From the NCBI GenBank assembly GCA_050996575.1, contig JBPCRS010000042.1, forward strand, positions 1 to 10,570: a stretch of 10,570 nt of DNA, in the 5' to 3' direction. Positions 5,508-10,570 of this stretch are shown piece by piece. Positions within the stretch are counted from its first letter, which is position 1, and each line of letters opens with the position of its first letter. The DNA is from DASUSH01 sp050996575. Its GTDB lineage: Bacteria; Actinomycetota; Thermoleophilia; Solirubrobacterales; 70-9. The translations under genes and the position numbers were made by a program. Under the pieces are notes generated by a model that had not been told where the DNA came from, searched no databases, and was given only the letters and a program-made list of their open reading frames with translations.

Positions 5508-6446
5508 GTGGGCGATTGGATCGCAGCCGACATCCCCGACCAGCGTGGCCGCACGGCGGTCATCACCGGCGCCAACAGCGGCCTCGGCCTGATCACCGCG
5601 CGCGAACTGGCGCGGGCCGGGGCGCATGTGGTCGGCACGTCGCGATCGGCTGAGAAGGCGAACGTTGCCGAAGCCGAGATCCGCCGCGCGGTGCCGACCG
5701 CGAGGCTCGAGATCCGCCTGCTCGACCTAGCCTCGCTCGATTCGGTTCGCGCCTTCGCCGCCGAGCTCACTGACACCCACGGCGAGCTCGACCTGCTCGT
5801 CAACAACGCCGGCGTGATGATGACCCCGCGCTCGCTCACCGCTGACGGCTTCGAGCTCCAGTTCGGCACCAACCACCTCGGCCACTTCGCCCTCACCGGG
5901 CTGCTCTACGAGCACCTGGCCTCGGGGATGGACTCGCGCGTCGTCACCCTCTCCTCGATCGAGCACCGCCCCGGCCGGATCGACTTCGACGACCTGACGA
6001 GCGAGCGCGAGTACCACCCGCGCAAGGCCTACCAGCGCTCGAAGTTCGCCAACGCGGTCTTCGCGCTCGAGCTCGACCGCCGCCTGCGCGCTGCAGGTTC
6101 GCCGCTGATCAGTGTCATCGCCCATCCCGGCTACTCCGACACGAACCTGCAGACCTCGGGGCCGACCGGGGCGATGAAGTCGCTGCTGCGGGTCGGCAAC
6201 AAACTGCTCGCCCAGAGCCCGGAGCAGGGCGCGCTGCCGCAGCTTTATGCGGCTACCGCCGAAGACGTCGAGGGCGGCGATTTCATCGGTCCCGGCGGCC
6301 GACGCGAGCTGCGCGGGCCGCCGACGAAGGTCAAGCCGGTCGGCCGGGCCCGCGACGCCGAGCTCGGCGGCCGGCTCTGGGAGGAGTCGGAGCGTCTCAC
6401 CGGCGTCACCTACCCGCTCCCCTCGCCGTCGGCCGGCAACGCCTGA
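5508..6446 (+). CDS. Short-chain dehydrogenase/reductase (retinol-dehydrogenase-like oxidoreductase)
   Basis: The 312-residue protein is a classical SDR with a Rossmann fold, so it is expected to be a cytosolic NAD(P)-dependent oxidoreductase of alcohols, ketones or lipids. TGANSGLG (20-27) is the cofactor-binding glycine motif. Arg46 in 'GTSRSAEK', after the second strand, favours NADPH. NNAG (99-102), Asn122, the serine pair 149-150 and Tyr175-x-x-x-Lys179 (AYQRSK) complete the catalytic set. The length and the 'HPGYSDTNLQ' region after the active site resemble the retinol dehydrogenase/WWOX-like branch common in actinobacteria. The GTG at 5508 is chosen because it puts the glycine motif at the usual distance; no Shine-Dalgarno is seen. 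It starts 10 bases after the RTX remnant and ends converging on the small gene at 6471. Substrate unknown. Confidence 0.92.
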   Translation: MGDWIAADIPDQRGRTAVITGANSGLGLITARELARAGAHVVGTSRSAEKANVAEAEIRRAVPTARLEIRLLDLASLDSVRAFAAELTDTHGELDLLVNNAGVMMTPRSLTADGFELQFGTNHLGHFALTGLLYEHLASGMDSRVVTLSSIEHRPGRIDFDDLTSEREYHPRKAYQRSKFANAVFALELDRRLRAAGSPLISVIAHPGYSDTNLQTSGPTGAMKSLLRVGNKLLAQSPEQGALPQLYAATAEDVEGGDFIGPGGRRELRGPPTKVKPVGRARDAELGGRLWEESERLTGVTYPLPSPSAGNA

Positions 6447-6470
6447 GCGGACTAACCGCCCAGCGTGGTC

Positions 6471-6755
6471 TCACTCGGGCCCGAGCAGCTCCTCGGCCTG
6501 CGACCACTTTCCCGGCGGTACGCGCAGGGCGATGTCGCCGCGGCCGTACTGGTCGAGCGGCCAGTCTGAGGTCAGGACGGTCTCCGTCAGGCCCTGCTCC
6601 TCGAGGTTCTGGCGGAATGCGCGCGCCGTCTCGAGATCGCCGAAGTCGCGGACGACCTCCCAATCGTCGAAGCACGGGTCGCCGATCTGAAGCTCGGCGA
6701 GGCCGTCGGGGTGGGGCTCGGCGACCTCGCGCTTGAGCTTGTCGAACAGGCCCAC
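6471..6755 (-). CDS. Small DUF2007-like hypothetical protein
   Basis: This 94-residue protein starts at a GTG (MGLFDKLKREVAEPHPDGL). Its second half, 'WEVVRDFGDLETARAFRQNL' then 'LTSDWPLDQYG' and 'ALRVPPGKWSQAEELLG', has the helix-strand pattern seen in DUF2007-type proteins: a helix 'ETARAFRQNLEEQGL', a variable middle, and a final strand plus a helix ending in ELL. DUF2007 proteins are described as putative signal-transducing proteins without known activity. The family link is by pattern only. The gene begins 6 bases after the cyclophilin stop on the same strand and so is probably cotranscribed and translated with it. Confidence 0.68.
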   Translation of the reverse strand: MGLFDKLKREVAEPHPDGLAELQIGDPCFDDWEVVRDFGDLETARAFRQNLEEQGLTETVLTSDWPLDQYGRGDIALRVPPGKWSQAEELLGPE

Positions 6756-6761
6756 GCGCCG

Positions 6762-7217
6762 CTAGCGCAATTCGATGCGCTCGATCACCTGAGGCTCGAC
6801 CGGGCGGTCGCCGGCGCCGGTCTTCGTCTGCTCGATCGCGTCGACCGCGTCCATGCCGTCAGTGACCTTGCCGAAGACCGAGTGCTTGCCGTCGAGGAAG
6901 GTCGCGTCCTCGGTGGTGACGATGAAAAACTGCGAACCGTTCGTGTTCGGGCCGGCGTTCGCCATCGAAAGCGCGCCGCGGACGTTCTTGTGCTCTGAGA
7001 ACTCGTCCTCGAACTGATAGCCGGGACCGCCGGTACCGGTCCCCTCGGGGCAGCCGCCCTGGATCATGAAGTCGCTGATCACGCGGTGGAAGACGAGTCC
7101 GTCGTAGAAGCCGTCGCCGGCGAGCTTGCGGAAGTTCTCGACCGTCTTCGGCGCGTCCTCGTCGTGGAACTCGACCGTGATCGGTCCCGCGTTCGTGTGC
7201 AGCACAGCTTCAGACAT
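6762..7217 (-). CDS. Cyclophilin-type peptidyl-prolyl cis-trans isomerase
   Basis: The 151-residue single-domain cyclophilin catalyses cis-trans isomerisation of proline peptide bonds and assists protein folding. Core motifs are FHRVI (43-47, with catalytic Arg45), FMIQGG (50-55), GYQFEDEF (66-73), MANAGPNTNGSQFFI (85-99) and LDGKHSVFGKV (108-118). The position equal to Trp121 of human cyclophilin A is Phe107, as in several bacterial cyclophilins with low cyclosporin sensitivity. There is no signal peptide, so it is probably cytosolic. The ATG at 7215-7217 is favoured over upstream in-frame starts because GGAGAG lies 5 bases before it and the family alignment begins here. It overlaps the upstream lipoprotein gene by 8 bases, suggesting coupled translation. 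Confidence 0.94.
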   Translation of the reverse strand: MSEAVLHTNAGPITVEFHDEDAPKTVENFRKLAGDGFYDGLVFHRVISDFMIQGGCPEGTGTGGPGYQFEDEFSEHKNVRGALSMANAGPNTNGSQFFIVTTEDATFLDGKHSVFGKVTDGMDAVDAIEQTKTGAGDRPVEPQVIERIELR

Positions 7218-7488
7218 CACCACTCTCCATTCTCGTCGCAGCTGTCGGGTCCGCCCCCTCGTAGGAGCCGTTGTGATCGACCGCGTAGGTTTCGAGCGCG
7301 GCCTGCCCAGCCTTGACATCGGACTTTGCCTGAGCGTCCTCGGCCTCGGCTCCGGACGCGCCCGTTGTTCCGCTTGTCCCGGTGTCCGACGTCGTGGTCG
7401 TCGTCGCGTCCCCCTCGTCGTCACCGCACCCGGCGATTGGGAGCAGGCCCGCGAGGGCGATGCAGGCGTGGGCGACGAGGCGAAGCAC
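7210..7488 (-). CDS. Small lipoprotein with a prepilin-like C-terminal motif
   Basis: The 92-residue protein starts at a GTG. A basic/hydrophobic signal segment ends in 'LLPIAGC' with the lipid-modified cysteine at 21, so it is expected to be anchored to the outer face of the membrane. A Thr/Ser/Gly/Ala-rich linker follows (about 22-52). Then comes 'DVKAGQAALETYAVDHNGSY' (about 56-75), which resembles the segment after the N-terminal helix in type IV pilin-like and pseudopilin proteins of actinobacteria. The prepilin helix itself is replaced by the lipoprotein signal. The frame ends soon after, at 'RMESGDV', overlapping the start of the cyclophilin gene by 8 bases. The C-terminus is short compared with pilins, so truncation is possible. 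Function unknown. Confidence 0.7.
   Translation of the reverse strand: MLRLVAHACIALAGLLPIAGCGDDEGDATTTTTSDTGTSGTTGASGAEAEDAQAKSDVKAGQAALETYAVDHNGSYEGADPTAATRMESGDV
7223..7228 (-). promoter_or_regulatory. Ribosome binding site of the cyclophilin gene
   Basis: GGAGAG on the minus strand stands 5 bases before the ATG at 7215-7217. It fixes the cyclophilin start and lies inside the 3' end of the lipoprotein gene. It is the clearest Shine-Dalgarno sequence in this window. Confidence 0.75.
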
Positions 7489-7559
7489 GCCGAGATCCTA
7501 TGCGGATTCGGGTGTGGGTGGCGAGCCCGCCGCACCCCGTCGTCTAACTTCAACCTGCG

Positions 7560-10500
7560 ATGCGTTGTCCCGACTGCGGCACCGAGAACCGCGAGGGTGC
7601 TCGATTCTGCGATTCATGCGGAAGCGCGCTTGGTGCCGCCCCCGATTCCGCGCCATCGCCTCCGCTCGAGCCCAGCCGCGATCTCCCGGACCTGCTCGCC
7701 GGCGGTCGCTATCGCGCCGAGCGTTTCCTCGGTCAGGGTGGCCGCAAGCGGGTCTACCTCGCCCGCGGTGTCGAGGACGACCGCCCCGCTGCGGTCGCGG
7801 TCTTCGTCACCGAGGGCGTCGGCGAGACGGTGCTCGCGCGGGCGCGGCGCGAGGCGCAGGCGATGGGCAAGCTCGGCGAGCACCCCCACATCGTCGGCAT
7901 CCTCGAATCGGGCGAGGACGGGGACGGGCCGTTCATCGTCTCCGAGCACATGCCGGGGGGCGACGTCGCTTCGCTGCTCGAGTCGGTCGATGGACGCCGG
8001 CTCGACCTCGAGCGAACGATCTCGATCGGGATCGACGTCTGCCGGGCACTCGAGCACGCGCACGGGTGCGCGATCGTCCACCGCGACCTGAAGCCGGCGA
8101 ACGTCTGGATCGGCGAGGACGGTGGCGCTCGTCTCGGCGACTTCGGCCTCGCGCTGACCAGCGAGGGCCGCTCGCGCGCGACCCCCGACGGCAGCCTCGT
8201 CGGCACCGTCGCCTACCTGCCGCCCGAGCAGGCGCTCGGCCGCCCCTCCGACGCCCGCTCCGACCTCTACTCGCTCGGCGCTTTGCTCTACGAGATGCTG
8301 ACCGGGCAGCCGCCGTTCCCCGGCGACGACGCGGTCGCGATCATCAGCCAACATCTGAGCGCCGCTCCGGTCCCGCCCTCGCGGCTTCGCGCCGGGCTGC
8401 CGCCGGCGCTCGACGAGATCGTTCTCGGCCTGCTCGCCAAGGCTCCGGCTGAGCGCCCGGCGAATGCGGCCGAGGTTCGCAGGACGCTCGAGGCCGTCGA
8501 CCTCACGGTCGAGGTCGACGGCGCAGCGGAGGAGGCCGAGTCGAACCCGCTCGACCGGCTTGCGGGAGGCGTCTTCGTCGGTCGCGAGCGCGAGCTTGCC
8601 GAGATGCGCGGCGCCGTCGACGAGGGCCGCTCCGGAACGGGCGGTCTGCTGCTGTTGGTCGGAGAACCGGGGATCGGAAAGACGCGGACCGCCGAGGAGC
8701 TTGCGACGTACGCCCAGGTACAGGGCGCGCGGGTCCACTGGGGTCACTGCCACGAGGGTGAGGGCGTCCCGGCCTACTGGCCCTGGGCCGAGGCGATCCG
8801 CTCCTACGTCCGCGACGCCGACCCGGTCGGCCTCGCCTGGGAGCTCGGCTCCGGCGCCGCCGAGATCGCGCGCATCGTCCCCGAACTGCGCGAGCGGCTC
8901 GGCTCGATCGGCGAGGCGACCGACAGCGACAACGCGGAGGAGGCGAGGTTCAAGCTCTTCGACGCGGTCGCGAACTTTCTCGCCGCCGCGTCGCGATCGA
9001 GACCGCTGGTCGTCGTTCTCGACGACTTGCACTGGGCGGACGAACCCTCGCTGCTCTTGCTGCGCTTTCTCGCCCGTAGCTTCGGCGACAGCCCGCTGCT
9101 GCTCGTCGGCACCTACCGCGACGTCGAGCTCGGCCGCCACCACCCGCTCGCGAGGACCCTCTCCGAGCTTGCCGGCGGCGACCGCACGACGCGCGTCCAA
9201 CTCCGCGGGCTCGATGAGGCGGCAGTCGGGCGCTACATCGAGATGTCGACCGGCGAGGAGCTTTCGCCGGGCCTCGCCGGCGCCGTTCTCGAGCAGACCG
9301 AGGGCAATCCGTTCTTCGTCAGCGAGGTGGTCAAGCTGCTCGCCAGCGAGGGGGGGCTCGAGGATGCCGCGGTCGGCGCGGCCGGTTGGCGCCCGCGGAT
9401 CCCCCAGGGCGTTCGCGAGGTTGTCGGCCGCCGGCTCGACCAGCTCTCCGAGGGCGCGAACGCGGTCCTCTCGGTTGGCGCCGCGATCGGCCGTGAGTTC
9501 GACCTCGAGGTGCTTGCCCGAGCCTGCGAAGCATGCTCGCCGGAGCAGGTGGCGGAGTCGCTCGAGGAGGCGGCGGCTGCGAGGATCCTCGACGTATCCG
9601 AGCGGGTGGCGGGCCGCTACTCGTTCTCGCACGCGCTGGTTCGGGAGACGCTCTACGCGGAGATTCCGGCGACACGAAGGGCTGCCGTGCATGGCCGAAT
9701 CGCCGAGGCGCTCGAGCAGCTCCACGGCGACGATGCATCAGCCCACCTCGCTTCGCTCGCCCACCACTTCCTCGAGGCGGCGTCGACGGGTGACCCGCTT
9801 CGAGCCGCCGAGTACGCCCGCCGCGCGGCTCGCCAGGCGAATGAGCGGCTCGCGCATGAGGACGCCGTCGGCCTGCTCGAGCGCGCCCGTGATGTGACCG
9901 GGCTCGGCGGCCGCGGCGATCCGGCCGAGCGGCTCGAGCTCGAGCTCGAGCTCGGCGAGGCGCAGACCAAGGCGGGTCGCTATCCGGCAGCGCGCGAGAC
10001 GATCGACGCGGCGGCCGCGATGGCGCGCGAGCTCGGTGACGAGGACGCGCTCGCCCGGGCGGCGGTGGACGTTTCGTTTCTCTCCGAGGCGGGCTCGCTC
10101 GACCCGGGGATCGTCGCGCTTGTCGAGGAGGCGCTCGAGGGCGCGGGAAAGCACGACGAGAGCCTGCGCTCGCTACTGCTCAGCGCGCTCTCGGCCGAGT
10201 ACTACTGGCAGGATCCAGTTGGTAAGGCCGAGCCGCTCAGTGTCGAAGCGCTCGAGATCGCTCGCCGGATCGGCGACGGCGACGCGATCGCCGGTGCGCT
10301 GGTGCGCCGCCAGTTCATCGGCGCCAACAGTGCGGACGGAGCCCGGCAGCGGCTGGCCGAAGCCGACGAGCTCAACGAGCTCGGGCGGTCGATGGGCGAT
10401 CCCGAGCTCGAGGTCCGCTCGCACGCCTATCGCGTCCACAACTACCTTGAGCTTGGCGAGATCGCCGACGTCGACCGTGAGCTGTTCGCCTACGAGCAGC

Positions 10501-10570
10501 TCGCCGCGCGCCTCCGCCAGCCCCAGCACCTCTGGCACGTGCCGCTGCTGCGCGGCACGCGCGCCTTGAT
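7560..10570 (+). CDS. Zinc-ribbon / Ser-Thr protein kinase / AAA (STAND-type) ATPase signalling protein, 3' end outside window
   Basis: At least 1003 residues are encoded, open at the window edge. Residues 3-20 form a double CxxC zinc ribbon (CPDCGT...FCDSCGS). A Ser/Thr kinase follows at about 48-315: glycine loop GQGGRKRVY (58-66), Glu98, HRDLKPAN (174-181), DFG (194-196), and 'GTVAYLPPEQ' of the activation loop and P+1 region. The usual VAIK lysine is Val83 (VAVFVTEG). An AAA ATPase comes next, with Walker A GEPGIGKT (368-375) and Walker B 'LVVVLDDLHWADEPS' (D488-D489). After that, helical segments resembling TPR or LuxR/MalT-type scaffold repeats run to the edge. Such fusions act as cytosolic signal-sensing hubs; input and output are unknown, and a C-terminal HTH or cyclase domain may lie beyond the window. 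The ATG at 7560 has no ribosome binding site; TAACTT (7545-7550) ten bases upstream could give a leaderless transcript. It is divergent from the lipoprotein cluster. Confidence 0.93.
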   Translation, partial: MRCPDCGTENREGARFCDSCGSALGAAPDSAPSPPLEPSRDLPDLLAGGRYRAERFLGQGGRKRVYLARGVEDDRPAAVAVFVTEGVGETVLARARREAQAMGKLGEHPHIVGILESGEDGDGPFIVSEHMPGGDVASLLESVDGRRLDLERTISIGIDVCRALEHAHGCAIVHRDLKPANVWIGEDGGARLGDFGLALTSEGRSRATPDGSLVGTVAYLPPEQALGRPSDARSDLYSLGALLYEMLTGQPPFPGDDAVAIISQHLSAAPVPPSRLRAGLPPALDEIVLGLLAKAPAERPANAAEVRRTLEAVDLTVEVDGAAEEAESNPLDRLAGGVFVGRERELAEMRGAVDEGRSGTGGLLLLVGEPGIGKTRTAEELATYAQVQGARVHWGHCHEGEGVPAYWPWAEAIRSYVRDADPVGLAWELGSGAAEIARIVPELRERLGSIGEATDSDNAEEARFKLFDAVANFLAAASRSRPLVVVLDDLHWADEPSLLLLRFLARSFGDSPLLLVGTYRDVELGRHHPLARTLSELAGGDRTTRVQLRGLDEAAVGRYIEMSTGEELSPGLAGAVLEQTEGNPFFVSEVVKLLASEGGLEDAAVGAAGWRPRIPQGVREVVGRRLDQLSEGANAVLSVGAAIGREFDLEVLARACEACSPEQVAESLEEAAAARILDVSERVAGRYSFSHALVRETLYAEIPATRRAAVHGRIAEALEQLHGDDASAHLASLAHHFLEAASTGDPLRAAEYARRAARQANERLAHEDAVGLLERARDVTGLGGRGDPAERLELELELGEAQTKAGRYPAARETIDAAAAMARELGDEDALARAAVDVSFLSEAGSLDPGIVALVEEALEGAGKHDESLRSLLLSALSAEYYWQDPVGKAEPLSVEALEIARRIGDGDAIAGALVRRQFIGANSADGARQRLAEADELNELGRSMGDPELEVRSHAYRVHNYLELGEIADVDRELFAYEQLAARLRQPQHLWHVPLLRGTRAL
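9932..9955 (+). repeat. Four tandem hexanucleotide units inside the kinase-ATPase gene
   Basis: Three exact GCTCGA units and a fourth differing in the last base encode alternating Leu-Glu (LELELEL) in a helical region. The run is also self-complementary. Slippage by one unit would stay in frame. Probably just a coding low-complexity helix. Confidence 0.7.

Noticed and set aside
6447..6470. A terminator between the convergent SDR and DUF2007-like genes
   Set aside because: Only a 4-bp GCGG/CCGC stem without a T-run is visible.
6762..7553. A longer cyclophilin start giving 263 residues
   Set aside because: The extra N-terminus is Arg/Pro-rich without family similarity and overlaps the lipoprotein gene. 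The ATG at 7217 has a strong ribosome binding site.
7614..9725. A 703-residue open frame on the minus strand
   Set aside because: It lies wholly opposite the kinase-ATPase gene, whose frame has clear motifs. Its Arg/Ala/Asp-rich composition is that of an antisense shadow in GC-rich DNA.
8464..9897. A 477-residue plus-strand open frame rich in Ser and Arg
   Set aside because: It overlaps the kinase-ATPase gene in another frame, with low-complexity composition and no domain.

Overview
The window is GC-rich DNA, almost fully coding, with C/G-biased third codon positions and several GTG starts. Together with the gene families present, this suggests a high-GC actinobacterium. A relative of the Solirubrobacterales/Thermoleophilia is my best guess, from the style of the kinase-ATPase, the RTX-like proteins and the 'ETYAVDHNGSY' pilin-like motif. 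That placement is recalled from family knowledge and was not computed. No phage, CRISPR, plasmid or tRNA/rRNA signature was found.

Layout: (1) 1-1401 holds the C-terminal end of an alpha/beta-hydrolase (+) converging on a FUSC-type membrane transporter gene (-). (2) 1408-1646 is a 233-bp element with perfect 31-bp terminal inverted repeats, flanking TTA repeats and nested internal hairpins. It fills nearly the whole gap between the FUSC gene and a divergent 121-residue protein of unknown function (1658-2023). (3) That gene converges on a stand-alone 5'-3' exonuclease gene (2039-2917, -). A near-perfect palindrome (2016-2046) sits between them and supplies both stop codons. (4) 2925-3065 is non-coding and holds two overlapping, mutually exclusive hairpins. 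(5) 3066-5497 is a tandem array of secreted RTX-like aspartate/glycine-rich repeat proteins: a first copy broken by two compensating single-base indels, an intact 390-residue second copy, and a short 3' remnant of what may be a third copy. (6) 5508-6446 encodes a short-chain dehydrogenase. (7) On the minus strand, a tight cluster runs lipoprotein (7210-7488), cyclophilin (6762-7217, overlapping start), then a small DUF2007-like protein (6471-6755). (8) Divergent from it, 7560 to the window edge encodes a very large zinc-ribbon/Ser-Thr kinase/AAA (STAND-type) ATPase signalling protein, open at its 3' end. Its usual ATP-binding lysine is replaced.

Most of the window is ordinary chromosomal content and I see no complete new multi-gene system. 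The parts most worth a second look are the structured inverted-repeat element, the kinase with a WNK-like lysine arrangement, the decaying RTX-like tandem array, and the two unusual symmetrical non-coding structures at 2016-2046 and 2965-3008.
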